A stretch of DNA of 64,000 nt from an uncultured Acetatifactor sp. (GCA_910586515.1 CAJUGL010000004.1:45225-109224); one strand, 5' to 3'. Shown: positions 7,570 through 16,077, numbered from the stretch's first letter. Notes: generated by a model not told the origin, from the sequence alone. Numbers and translations: made by a program.

Positions 7570-9372
7570 CTATTCCTCCTGATAATAGCTGCTCTGTATC
7601 CGGAACATCTCCGCATAGCGCCCGTTTCTCTCCATCAGTTCCCGATGACTTCCCATCTCCACGATCTCCCCTTTGTCCAGCAGTACAATTCTGTCCGAAA
7701 AACCGGTACTGGCCAGTCTGTGGGAGATAAAGATCGAGGTTTTGCCGTGACTGAATTCCTGATAGGCATTGTAAACCTGACTCTCCGCAATGGGGTCCAG
7801 AGCTGCGGTAGGTTCATCCAGCACCATAACCGCCCCGTCCTGATACAGCGCCCTTGCCAGTAAAATCCGCTGATACTGACCGCCGGACAGTTCCACCCCT
7901 TTCTGTTTCAGATTTCCCATATACTGATCCATGCGTATCCCTTTTTCCTGCAGAAACTCCCATACTCCCGCCTTCTTTAAAGCCTCCTCCATTCTCTCCC
8001 GGTCAATGTCCTCCTCACGCTTTAACGTAATGCTCTCATCCACCCTCACCGGAGGGAAAAACATTTCCTGAAATACCACGGAAAAAAGCCCGTAACGCTC
8101 CGCTCTTGGAAATTCCCCTGCGTCAATGCCGTTGAGAAGTATGCTGCCCTCCTCCGGTTCGTAAAATCCGCACAAAAGCTTCACAAGGGTAGTTTTGCCC
8201 GCGCCGTTTACCCCTACCAAAGCCAGTTTCTCCCCTGCCTGGATTTTCAGGTTGAAATGGGAAAACACCTTTGTCCTCTTCTCCCCTGTCCCATAGGAAA
8301 ATCCCACATCCCGGAACTCTATGGAAACAGGCTGGGCAAGCTCGCTGACATGTCTTTCTCCGGAAACCATGTCCTCCTCCGGCCTTTCCAGGTAAGCCCT
8401 CAGCCAGTCCGTGTCGTCAGACAGCCTCTGCAGACTTGCCAGACTTTGGGCTACCTCCCGGATAAACCCTGAGAACCCCGTTATTGCGCCGAAATAGAGC
8501 ACAAAATCGCTGACCGCCATATCCCCCGAAGACGCCTTGTAGATCAGGTATGCATAGGCGCCCAGATCTCGAATCAGGTTCAGGCTTCTGCTGCAGAATC
8601 CCTTTTTCCACGTCCAGACTGCCCTCCGCCGCCCCAGCTGCTCTATGGCTTCCGTCACCTGCTCCATCCGCTGCCTAAGCCAGCCGCTCATGCCGAAGAT
8701 ACGGATATCCTTTGCCGCGGAAGCCTGTCCCATAACGCCCTTCATATAATAATAATGCTTTTGGTTTACGGCCTCCTCCTGCCGGATTTCATTGTGAAAA
8801 CGATTTTCCCGCAGATCCAGTAAATAACCCAGCCCTGCCAGTACCAGCAAGATAACCACCATCCACAGATTCAGCTGCCCCAGTACGGTGGAGTACAGAA
8901 CAAAGGTCAGGATTGTCTTCATCAGTTCTCTTGACAGATAGACAAACTGACAACTGACGGAACCGTCGCCGCTGCTCTGCATCTCTATCGCATTCCGAAA
9001 GGCATCCCTTCCTTCTTCGGACTCCGTATACGCATATTCCACGCGCAGGCTTTTCTGAAAAATCCGGTACATGATTCTCTGGCGTTCGGAATTTAATGTA
9101 CTATGGTTAAAATATACCAGGCCGGAGGAAATTGCCCTGGCAGCCAGATACACCAGCGTATATCCCCCCAAAACGCCCAGAAGCGTACCGATCGAAACCC
9201 GCCGCTCCACCAGAGTCAGCGTCACTTTCGGAAAATAGAGCGCCAACATCTGAAAAAACGGACTCATCAGAATATCCGCAAGGGATATCCAGAAGATCTG
9301 GGATTCATAACGCAGATAATGTCTGATCCAGAACATCATGTTTGAACCGAGAGAATGTTTTTTTATGTCCAT
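7570..9372 (-). CDS. ABC exporter half-transporter, partner of the next gene
   Basis: This is a 600-residue protein with a membrane domain (about residues 1-330) and a complete ATPase: GVNGAGKTT, LSGGQYQR, VMVLDEPTAALDP and FISHRLAS. It is a paralogue of the gene that follows seven bases downstream, with which it likely makes a heterodimer. Both halves keep the catalytic glutamate after Walker B, so both ATP sites look active. The 158 bases upstream hold the small dyads TACCCGGGTA and GCTGT/ACAGC but no clear promoter. Confidence 0.9.
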   Translation of the reverse strand: MDIKKHSLGSNMMFWIRHYLRYESQIFWISLADILMSPFFQMLALYFPKVTLTLVERRVSIGTLLGVLGGYTLVYLAARAISSGLVYFNHSTLNSERQRIMYRIFQKSLRVEYAYTESEEGRDAFRNAIEMQSSGDGSVSCQFVYLSRELMKTILTFVLYSTVLGQLNLWMVVILLVLAGLGYLLDLRENRFHNEIRQEEAVNQKHYYYMKGVMGQASAAKDIRIFGMSGWLRQRMEQVTEAIEQLGRRRAVWTWKKGFCSRSLNLIRDLGAYAYLIYKASSGDMAVSDFVLYFGAITGFSGFIREVAQSLASLQRLSDDTDWLRAYLERPEEDMVSGERHVSELAQPVSIEFRDVGFSYGTGEKRTKVFSHFNLKIQAGEKLALVGVNGAGKTTLVKLLCGFYEPEEGSILLNGIDAGEFPRAERYGLFSVVFQEMFFPPVRVDESITLKREEDIDRERMEEALKKAGVWEFLQEKGIRMDQYMGNLKQKGVELSGGQYQRILLARALYQDGAVMVLDEPTAALDPIAESQVYNAYQEFSHGKTSIFISHRLASTGFSDRIVLLDKGEIVEMGSHRELMERNGRYAEMFRIQSSYYQEE

Positions 9373-9498
9373 AAAACCGTCTCCTGTCGCTTTCTTTATG
9401 TTTTTTACCCGGGTAATTTTGCTGTCAACAGCGAATTTATCTTAACATGAATTTAGACGGAATAGAATTTTTTGACACAAACGGTCCCCAGATGACAT

Positions 9499-9550
9499 GA
9501 ACGGTAGCACCTCAAAGAGGCAGTAACACCTCACAGAGGAAGCAACACCT
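9499..9550. repeat. Repeated CACCTC-n3-GAGG units at a gene end
   Basis: The plus strand shows AGCACCTCAAAGAGG, then AACACCTCACAGAGG, then AACACCTC, about 22 bases apart. Each full unit is a small hairpin (CCTC/GAGG). The last unit runs over the stop codon of the GHKL kinase gene at 9531. Related strings occur at 10275-10297, 12632-12662 and 51091-51124. Confidence 0.6.
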
Positions 9551-10247
9551 CTGTGGCAAACACCCCATCCTCGCTTTGCCTGTCCAGAAATCCATGGTAT
9601 TTTTCCACCACCTTGTCCACCCGCAGAAGGCCATAGCCGTGATCTCTGGAATTCTTCGTGGTCAGATAAAGCTGCCCGGTCTTCCTGGGCCTTCCGATCA
9701 CGGAATTGATGACATAAATGTAGAGCTGCCCCTTCATTATGTCTATATATACCCTGAGAAAGCGCTTCTCTTCCTGTACTTTCATACAGGCTTCCATGGC
9801 ATTGTCCAGGAGATTTCCCAAAATAATGCTTAAATCCACTTCGGACACGGACAGCTCCGGAGGAACCATGACTTTGGCTTCCACGGGAATTCCCTTTGCT
9901 CCGGCAAGGGACAGCTTGCTGTTCAGCAATGCGTCCAGCTTTACATTGCCTGTCCTGAGAATCCTGTCCACAGTCTCCAGATCCTGATCCAGTTCTTCCA
10001 GATATTCCTGCAGCGCCCCGTATTCTCCAAGCTCCAGATGAGCCTTCATGGTCTGGATGTGGGTTTTCAGATCGTGCCGCCATCCTCTGGTCTGCCGGTA
10101 CATATTTTCCACTTCCTCGCTGTGCCGCTCCACCAGTTCGCTCTGGTATCTGGCAATCCTTCTGTCCACGGATACCGTGGCAAAATGATATAAAAGAACA
10201 AGCGACAGCGCCCATGCGCCTGCCGCAGCTGCCAAAATCCACACCAT
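9531..10247 (-). CDS. GHKL-domain sensor histidine kinase, single membrane segment (AgrC-like)
   Basis: This 238-residue kinase has one hydrophobic N-terminal segment (residues ~2-24), a coiled-coil stretch, the phospho-acceptor RHDLKTH, the N-box LSIILGNLLDNAMEAC and a G-box ending DHGYGLLRV. AgrC-type kinases normally carry six to seven membrane helices; here the sensor is reduced to one. It follows the LytTR regulator at 10371, its likely partner, and precedes the ABC pair. Its last codons are built from the CACCTC repeat. Confidence 0.87.
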   Translation of the reverse strand: MVWILAAAAGAWALSLVLLYHFATVSVDRRIARYQSELVERHSEEVENMYRQTRGWRHDLKTHIQTMKAHLELGEYGALQEYLEELDQDLETVDRILRTGNVKLDALLNSKLSLAGAKGIPVEAKVMVPPELSVSEVDLSIILGNLLDNAMEACMKVQEEKRFLRVYIDIMKGQLYIYVINSVIGRPRKTGQLYLTTKNSRDHGYGLLRVDKVVEKYHGFLDRQSEDGVFATEVLLPL

Positions 10248-10370
10248 GCCCGTTTTCTCCTTTCCGGCTCAGAATCTGTCTGCTAAGGCACCTGTAAACA
10301 GTAAACGAAATCCCTGCTCGTCGCCAAACAAAAAATAACGTTAAACCGTCTTCCGCGAGTCAGACCCCGC

Positions 10371-11081
10371 TCATTGTCGCTGAAAATAAGAAATAAATCT
10401 CTGATTCACCTGCTGCCAGAGCCTTCTGCTCACCGGAATGCTGCTGCCGTCGTCAAAGAAGATCTCCTCCCTGCCTATGTGATGAATATTGCTGATTCGG
10501 CACAGGAACGAACGGTGGCATTTCACAAATTCCCCTTCCTCCAGCAGCTTCTCCATCTCGGAAAAGCTCTCCTTTACCGCCAGTTCCTCCGGCTCCCGCA
10601 CTCTGCCGATGCAGCAGTTTCTTCCTCTGGCCTCCACATAATTCACGCATTCCTGGCTGATCTTCAAGATCTCTTCCCCTGTATGAACAGTCAAAAAAAC
10701 CCTTTTTTTCCTGCGCTGCAATGCTTTCTCCAGACATTTTTCCAGCTTTTCCCGACTCAGGGGCTTGCGGAGATAATGCAGCGCTTCCACTTCATAGCCT
10801 TCCTCCAGATAATCTCCGATCCCGGTGACGAACACCAGCACAATATCGCCGTCCCCGGACCTGACCTTCCTGGCCAGCTCCATGCCGCTCATCCCCGGCA
10901 TCTGAATGTCAATAAACAGAATATCATATTCCCGGTTTTCCTCATACTTGAACCAGAAAGCCTCTGAAGAGTTAAAGGCCTCCAGGATAATAGACTCCTT
11001 CTGTGTACTGCGCCAGTCCTCCAGGTAACGAACCAGCAGATCCCTGTGTGGCTTTTCGTCCTCAATCACCGCAATTCTCAT
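10371..11081 (-). CDS. LytTR family response regulator
   Basis: The 236 residues contain a receiver domain (acidic pair IEDE near the start, phospho-acceptor aspartate in FIDIQMPGM, lysine in LRKPL). A LytTR DNA-binding domain follows (about residues 130-236, CHRSFLCRISNI). Such regulators bind direct-repeat sites upstream of peptide or virulence-type operons. It lies 65 bases behind a second, related regulator (11147). The two plausibly arose by duplication of a kinase-regulator pair. Confidence 0.92.
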   Translation of the reverse strand: MRIAVIEDEKPHRDLLVRYLEDWRSTQKESIILEAFNSSEAFWFKYEENREYDILFIDIQMPGMSGMELARKVRSGDGDIVLVFVTGIGDYLEEGYEVEALHYLRKPLSREKLEKCLEKALQRRKKRVFLTVHTGEEILKISQECVNYVEARGRNCCIGRVREPEELAVKESFSEMEKLLEEGEFVKCHRSFLCRISNIHHIGREEIFFDDGSSIPVSRRLWQQVNQRFISYFQRQ

Positions 11082-11146
11082 TATACTCCTCTTCCTCCGG
11101 AACTGCTTTTACGCCGCAGCACTGCTGCCCGGGTCAATACTCTGCC

Positions 11147-11848
11147 CTAAAACAGTCTGACAATCTCCCTGGAAATGGTCTCTGCCATTCCGCGGCTGAT
11201 GGGTACTTCCTCCCCGTTTTTCAATACCACACAGCTGCCCCTGATCTGCGCCACATAAGCCAGATTGACCAGAAAAGAACGCTGACATCTGAAAAAATGC
11301 TCGCTCAGCGCAGCTTCCGTCTCATGAAGAGACGCCTTCATGCGATATACCCTCTCTGCGGTATGAATCAAAACAAACTGCTTTTGGGCCTCCAGATAAA
11401 GTATCCTATCCAGAGGAACCAGGTCCGTCTGTCTGTCAAATACAACCCTCAGCACCCTCTCTTGTTTTCCCAGATTGGCCGCAGCCCTGTCCAGAACAGC
11501 AAAAAGCACGTCCTTAGATACCGGCTTCATCAGGTAGTGCAGCGCGGAAACGTCATACCCCTCCGCCATGAAATCCGGAAAACCGGTGATAAATATGATC
11601 TGAACGACTCCATTCTCCTGCCGTATCCGCTTAGCCAGCTCCATGCCGCTTAATTCCCCCATCTCAATGTCCAGCAGAAGCATGTCAAAGTCTTTCTCCC
11701 CCTCATAGAAAAACCAGAAAGCCTCCGCGGAAGAGAATGATTTGATTGTAACCGTATTTCCCGAGCGTTCACCCCAGGCAGCTGCAAGAGCGGTAATGTA
11801 TTCCGCTTCTGCGGCGCAATCATCACAGACCCCAATCCTGTAAACCAT
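11147..11848 (-). CDS. LytTR family response regulator (second copy)
   Basis: A 233-residue paralogue of the regulator next to it, it has the receiver acidic pair CDD, acceptor aspartate LLDIEMGELSG, lysine in LMKPVS, and a C-terminal LytTR domain containing CQRSFLVNLAYV. It lies 61 bases behind the soluble GHKL kinase at 11910, its probable partner. The gene order kinase-regulator-regulator-kinase makes a mirror of two systems on one strand. Confidence 0.92.
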   Translation of the reverse strand: MVYRIGVCDDCAAEAEYITALAAAWGERSGNTVTIKSFSSAEAFWFFYEGEKDFDMLLLDIEMGELSGMELAKRIRQENGVVQIIFITGFPDFMAEGYDVSALHYLMKPVSKDVLFAVLDRAAANLGKQERVLRVVFDRQTDLVPLDRILYLEAQKQFVLIHTAERVYRMKASLHETEAALSEHFFRCQRSFLVNLAYVAQIRGSCVVLKNGEEVPISRGMAETISREIVRLF

Positions 11849-11890
11849 AAAAAACTTCCCCCAATCGCCCCAGTAGGATGTATTTACGGG

Positions 11891-11908
11891 GGCTGTCTGA
11901 ACTGTTCC
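11891..11908. repeat. Solo right end of the mobile repeat with flanking direct repeat
   Basis: The CTGTCTGAACTGTT terminus stands alone three bases from the kinase stop codon. TTTACGGG (11883-11890) precedes the piece and TTTACGAG (11909-11916) follows it. The right flank keeps the 2-bp offset seen at full copies. A whole element may have inserted here and lost its body. Confidence 0.65.
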
Positions 11909-11909
11909 T

Positions 11910-12569
11910 TTACGAGTTCAGCGGAATCAATATCTCTGCCGTAAATCCGCCATCCTCGCTGGCCGCGGTGAATGTCCCATGGTATTTTTTTACCACGCCT
12001 GCCACCCGGGACAGGCCGAACCCATGTCCCGCTCCCTTTGAGGAAAAAAACAGGCCGCCTATCCTCTTTTGTTTCTTTCCTGCGGCATTGGTGACTGCGA
12101 TATACAGAAAGGCATTTTTCTTCCCCACATAGATACGCAGAAAGCGCTCCTCCGCCTCCAGTCTCCGATTCTCCTCAATGCCGTTATCCAGCAGATTGCC
12201 GATCACCACACACAGATCCACATCACTCATCTCCAGCCCGTCCGGAATCCTGGCCTTCGCGTTTACGGCAATACCGCATTGTACCGCCAGGGAAATCTTG
12301 CCGTTCAGGATGGCATCTACCATGACCCGCCCGGATTTCAGCACTGTATCCACGCTGGTCAAATCATCGTTCAGCTGGCGCAGATAGGCATTTACCTCCT
12401 CATATTTTCCCAGAGCCATACTTGCCTGCATGGCCTGGATATGATTGTGATAATCGTGCCGCCAGCCCCGCATTTTCATGTACATGCTCTCCACTTCATC
12501 GCAGTACTTTTTCATGAGATCGCTCTGATAGGCATCTAACCGTCTGTTAATCAGTTTTTCCAACAGCAT
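11910..12569 (-). CDS. GHKL-domain histidine kinase without membrane segment
   Basis: The 219 residues hold a dimerisation helix with phospho-acceptor RHDYHNH, the N-box LCVVIGNLLDNGIEEN and a G-box GAGHGFGLSRV. No transmembrane helix is present. I chose MLLEKLIN as start because GAGGGG lies before it, while the ATG 14 codons upstream has no ribosome site. A soluble AgrC-type kinase is unusual. It may sense something in the cytoplasm or be a trimmed copy of the membrane kinase at 9531. Confidence 0.82.
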   Translation of the reverse strand: MLLEKLINRRLDAYQSDLMKKYCDEVESMYMKMRGWRHDYHNHIQAMQASMALGKYEEVNAYLRQLNDDLTSVDTVLKSGRVMVDAILNGKISLAVQCGIAVNAKARIPDGLEMSDVDLCVVIGNLLDNGIEENRRLEAEERFLRIYVGKKNAFLYIAVTNAAGKKQKRIGGLFFSSKGAGHGFGLSRVAGVVKKYHGTFTAASEDGGFTAEILIPLNS

Positions 12570-12645
12570 ACCGGCATCCCCTCTTTGTTCGTAACTGTCC
12601 CGGATTTCCATGGAAAGTGCTCAGGGAAACACCTCCCGGAGGCAC

Positions 12646-13164
12646 CTATGAACAGTAACCTTTGTTCTCCTCCGACTTCCACTTCAGCCGGTGCAGCTCC
12701 CCCTCCTGCAGCATTCCGGCAAATCCGTTCTGCCGCAGGGCTTCATAGAGCACAATGGCCACGGAATTAGACAGATTCAGGGAACGAATGGAGTCCAGCA
12801 TGGGGATACGGATACAGTTCTCCTCATGTTCAACCAGAATTTCCTCCGGAATCCCGGCGCTCTCCCTGCCGAACATAATAAAGTCGTCCGGCCCGTAAGC
12901 CACATCCGTATAGACATGCTTTGCCTTGGTGGTAGCCATCCAGATCTTTGCTCCTGGATGCAGTTCCTGAAATTCACCGAAATTCATATATCTGTGTACG
13001 TCCAGCTGGAACCAGTAGTCCATTCCCGCCCGCCGTATGGATTTTTCATCCAGGCGGAAACCCAGAGGCTCTATCAAATGCAGGGACGTACCCGCAGCCA
13101 CACAGGTACGCCCGATATTTCCCGTATTTCCCGGAATCTCCGGCTGATGTAAGACAATGTGCAT
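12646..13164 (-). CDS. trmL: tRNA (cytidine/uridine-34 2'-O)-methyltransferase
   Basis: This is a 172-residue SPOUT methyltransferase of the TrmL family, which 2'-O-methylates the wobble base of tRNA-Leu. The diagnostic PEIPGNTGNIGRTC, the FGRESAGIP loop and the C-terminal knot IRSLNLSNSVAIVLYEALRQ are all present. I start at MHIVLHQPE, as in the family; a GTG three codons earlier overlaps the upstream stop. It is third in an Lrp-aminotransferase-TrmL operon. The last four codons fall inside a short dispersed repeat (12632-12662), so the C-terminus may be altered. Confidence 0.92.
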   Translation of the reverse strand: MHIVLHQPEIPGNTGNIGRTCVAAGTSLHLIEPLGFRLDEKSIRRAGMDYWFQLDVHRYMNFGEFQELHPGAKIWMATTKAKHVYTDVAYGPDDFIMFGRESAGIPEEILVEHEENCIRIPMLDSIRSLNLSNSVAIVLYEALRQNGFAGMLQEGELHRLKWKSEENKGYCS

Positions 13165-13169
13165 CTCCT

Positions 13170-14342
13170 TCACCTTTCCCTGCGCAGCTTCTCCACAAAC
13201 CGGGCCAGCTTTGCCATGGCAGTCCGCAGATTTTCCAGGGAAGAGGCGTAGGAAATACGCAGATACCCTTCCCCGCAGTCCCCGAAAGCATTTCCGGGCA
13301 CCACGGCCACCCGCTCCTCCTCCAGGAATTTCATGGCGAACTCATCACTGGACATGCCGAATTCTTTGATACAGGGGAAAATATAAAAGGCGCCGTAAGG
13401 CTCAAAGCACTCCAGTCCCATCTCCTTAAAGCAATGCACCAGGTATCTCCGCCTCTGGTTGTAGGCGGTACACATCTCCGCCACGTCCTCGTCCCCGTTT
13501 CTCAGGGCCTCCATAGCCGCATACTGACTGGTGGTAGGCGCGCACATAATGGCAAACTGATGAATTTTGATCATCTGCTCGATAATGGGCTCCGGCCCGC
13601 AGGCATAGCCCAGCCTCCATCCCGTCATGGCAAAGGCCTTGGAAAAGCCGTTGATCAGGATTGTGCGCTCCTTCATCCCCGGAATCTGGGCTATGGACAC
13701 ATGTTTCTCCTTATAGGACAGCTCCGCATAGATTTCATCTGACATGACATAAATGTCATGTTTGATGATAACCTCCGCAATTTCCTCCAGGTCCTTCCGT
13801 TCCATGATGGCGCCGGTGGGATTGTTGGGGAAGGGCAGCACCAGAATCTTGGTCTTCTCCGTAATGGCCTCCTCCAGCTCCCGGGCCGTCAGCCGGAATT
13901 CGTTCTCCGCCTTCAGGTTGATGATCACGGGCACGGCTCCGGCCATCACAGCGCAGGGCTCATAGGACACAAAGCTTGGCTGGGGAATCAATACCTCATC
14001 CCCGGGATTGATCATGGCGCGGAATCCGATGTCAATGGCCTCGGAGCCTCCCACGGTGACCAGAATCTCCTTCAAGGGATGCTCATAGCGGATCCCCTGC
14101 TTTCTGTAAATATAGTTGGCGATCTCTTCCCGCAGTTCCTTCAGGCCTGCGTTGGAGGTATAGAAGGTCTTCCCCTTCTCCAGGGAGTAAATGCCTTCGT
14201 CCCGGATATGCCAGGGGGTATCGAAATCCGGTTCCCCCACCCCCAGAGAAATGGCGTCCTTCATTTCGCTGGCAATGTCGAAAAATTTCCGGATTCCCGA
14301 AGGCTTGATTGCCACAACCTTTTCTGCTAACGGATTTCTCAT
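13170..14342 (-). CDS. PLP-dependent aminotransferase, class I/II
   Basis: This is a 390-residue fold-type I aminotransferase. LPFPNNPTGAI, SDEIYAEL and the PLP-lysine segment NGFSKAFAMTGWRLGY are conserved, and the C-terminal arginine region (YLRISYASS) that binds the substrate carboxylate is present. Members of this subgroup act on aspartate, aromatic or N-acetyl-diamino substrates; which applies here is unclear. Its start overlaps the Lrp-type gene by four bases (ATGA), a sign of translational coupling and of control by that regulator. Confidence 0.9.
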   Translation of the reverse strand: MRNPLAEKVVAIKPSGIRKFFDIASEMKDAISLGVGEPDFDTPWHIRDEGIYSLEKGKTFYTSNAGLKELREEIANYIYRKQGIRYEHPLKEILVTVGGSEAIDIGFRAMINPGDEVLIPQPSFVSYEPCAVMAGAVPVIINLKAENEFRLTARELEEAITEKTKILVLPFPNNPTGAIMERKDLEEIAEVIIKHDIYVMSDEIYAELSYKEKHVSIAQIPGMKERTILINGFSKAFAMTGWRLGYACGPEPIIEQMIKIHQFAIMCAPTTSQYAAMEALRNGDEDVAEMCTAYNQRRRYLVHCFKEMGLECFEPYGAFYIFPCIKEFGMSSDEFAMKFLEEERVAVVPGNAFGDCGEGYLRISYASSLENLRTAMAKLARFVEKLRRER

Positions 14343-14821
14343 GGGGTAATCATCTCTCTTTCGTCTTCTTTTTTCTTGTCCAGAACCGTGCCGTGATCCT
14401 TGTATTTCTTCAGAATAAAGTGAGTGGCCACACTGAGCACGGAATCCAGGGCGGACAGCTTATCCGACACAAAGGAAGCTACCTCCCGCAGTGTCCTGCC
14501 TTCCAGAATCACCATCAGATCATAGCTGCCGGAAATCAGATACACGCTCTGCACCTCGGGATATTTATATATCCGCTCCGCGATGCTGTCAAAGCCCTGT
14601 CCCCTCTGGGGCGTCACACGCACCTCGATCAGGGCGGAAACCTTCTCCTTGGATGTCTTCTCCCAGTCGACCATGGTGTGGTAACCGCAGATGATCCCTT
14701 CCCGCTCCATGTCTGCCAGTTCATTGGCGATCATCGCCTCTTCCGTTCCCAGGAGAACGGCCAGCTCCTTTAAGTCAATCCGGCTGTTCCTCTCAATTAT
14801 GGCCAATAATTCTTCTCTCAT
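14339..14821 (-). CDS. Lrp/AsnC family transcriptional regulator
   Basis: This is a 160-residue protein with an N-terminal helix-turn-helix (IDLKELAVLLGTEEAMIANELADME) given here in pieces: IDLKELAVLLG, then EEAMIANELADME. A C-terminal RAM/AsnC effector domain (ALIEVRVTPQRGQGFDSIA, VYLISGSYDLMVILEG) follows. GGGAGG precedes the ATG. It is the first gene of a tight operon with an aminotransferase, so amino-acid-dependent control of that enzyme is the natural guess. Confidence 0.92.
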   Translation of the reverse strand: MREELLAIIERNSRIDLKELAVLLGTEEAMIANELADMEREGIICGYHTMVDWEKTSKEKVSALIEVRVTPQRGQGFDSIAERIYKYPEVQSVYLISGSYDLMVILEGRTLREVASFVSDKLSALDSVLSVATHFILKKYKDHGTVLDKKKEDEREMITP

Positions 14822-14890
14822 TGTGTCAACCTCCCTTTTTTATTATCTGTCTCGCGCCGAGCTTCAGCCCACACAACGCAGACTTTTTGC

Positions 14891-14915
14891 AACAGTTCAG
14901 ACAGCCCCTCCCGCG
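14891..14915. repeat. Solo end of the mobile repeat, inverted
   Basis: These 25 bases match the reverse complement of the right end of the 136-bp element at 24 positions (AACAGTTCAGACAGCCCC, then TC or CC, then CGCG). The rest of the element is absent. It lies 15 bases behind the stop codon of the HypE/PurM-like gene. Confidence 0.75.
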
Positions 14916-14929
14916 TCAATAATGGCATA

Positions 14930-15988
14930 TCACGGCCGGGAATCTTTCACAGACATTCTATCACACCCCCCATCAGGAGGCAAGAGGCTTTGCCTCTCAC
15001 AGCAGCCATAGATTCCGTCCCTCTCCGGCCGGTTCAGGTACCGGATTTCCTCCCCGTTGCGCAGAATCCTCTCCTTCCCGGCGGTAACTTTTCCCACCGC
15101 CGCGGCAGGGATTCCCTCCGCCGCCAAAGCCTGTACCAGTCCGAAACCGTCCTCCGCAGTCATCACCAGACAGCCTCCTGACATCAGCTCATAGGGATTC
15201 ACATTGCAGCATTCGCATACTTCCACAGTCTCCTGACGCAGGGGAATCTTTCTCATGTCGATCTGCAGTCCGATCCCGGCGCCCTCCGCCAGCTCCCACA
15301 GCGCCCCGAAGATACCGCCCTCCGAGGCATCGTGCATGGCGCATACGCCATATTTCACCGCCGCAGCCGCCTCCGGCAGAACGGAAAGATACCGGCCAAA
15401 CCCTTCCGCTTCCTCCACGAAATAAGCCGGATACCGCTCTCTGAGCCGCTCTCTGCTGTGCTTTGCCAGCATTGCCGTTCCCTGCAGACCGATCCATTTG
15501 CTGAGAATCACGTCCTGGCCCGGTTCCGCTTTTTTATTTTGATAATTATCCGGAAACGGTTTGCCGTATCCCGTCACCGTACCCACAGGCGCCGACACAG
15601 CCCCGGTAATCCGGCTCTGACCACCCGCAATCTCTATGGACAGCTCCCTGCACTTCTCCTCCGCTTCCTCCATCAGGCTCCTGAGCAGCGTCTCCTCCGA
15701 ATCCTCCGGCAGAAAAAGGACAATCATGACTGCCAGCGGAACAGCGCCTCCCGCCGCAAGATTATTAGCGCATTTCTGAATCAATTCCGCCAGTGTCACA
15801 GAAGCCTCCGCCGTTCCCCCCAACACGGCCTCCTGCACACAGCTCACCAGAGAACTTTCCCCAACAGACGGAAAAACGGCGCAGTCTTTTCCCAGTCCTG
15901 CGCCGTTTACCGCCTCCTCGTCTCGCTTCCCTATCCGGCCTAAAACCGAACGTTTCAGGACATTTCCCGACACTTTTCCACTTTTCAT
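14930..15988 (-). CDS. AIR synthase-related (PurM/HypE-like) protein
   Basis: The 352 residues show the two-domain PurM fold. An N-terminal ATP-binding half carries the GLGKDCAVF motif, and a C-terminal half has MHDASEGGIFGALWELAE, the hallmark of the HypE/ThiL/SelD group. No hyp or purine genes are nearby, so it is best called AIR synthase-related; many Clostridia carry such orphan copies. The last ~30 residues are Cys- and Pro-rich and run towards the repeat remnant. GGAGGAAGATA before the ATG fixes the start, and that site lies in a duplicated 48-bp segment. Confidence 0.85.
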   Translation of the reverse strand: MKSGKVSGNVLKRSVLGRIGKRDEEAVNGAGLGKDCAVFPSVGESSLVSCVQEAVLGGTAEASVTLAELIQKCANNLAAGGAVPLAVMIVLFLPEDSEETLLRSLMEEAEEKCRELSIEIAGGQSRITGAVSAPVGTVTGYGKPFPDNYQNKKAEPGQDVILSKWIGLQGTAMLAKHSRERLRERYPAYFVEEAEGFGRYLSVLPEAAAAVKYGVCAMHDASEGGIFGALWELAEGAGIGLQIDMRKIPLRQETVEVCECCNVNPYELMSGGCLVMTAEDGFGLVQALAAEGIPAAAVGKVTAGKERILRNGEEIRYLNRPERDGIYGCCERQSLLPPDGGCDRMSVKDSRP

Positions 15989-16077
15989 TATCTTCCTCCA
16001 TGGTGAGGTATTATATGCAGCCCTTCATTTTTCCATTGTCTTCCTCCATGAAGGGGTATGATATGCATCCCCTCATT
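15986..16077. repeat. Tandem 48-bp duplication of a gene start region
   Basis: Positions 15986-16029 and 16034-16077 match at 37 of 44 bases, offset 48. Read on the minus strand, each unit holds an ATGGAGGAAGA ribosome site followed by an ATG. The downstream unit also has TATAAT. The second copy is the working start of the HypE/PurM-like gene; the first reads into a very short frame. Confidence 0.8.

Noticed and set aside
9442..10242. 266-codon minus-strand frame overlapping the GHKL kinase
   Set aside because: It overlaps the kinase in another frame and has the low-complexity Gly/Ser/Arg composition of a shadow. The kinase frame has all catalytic boxes.
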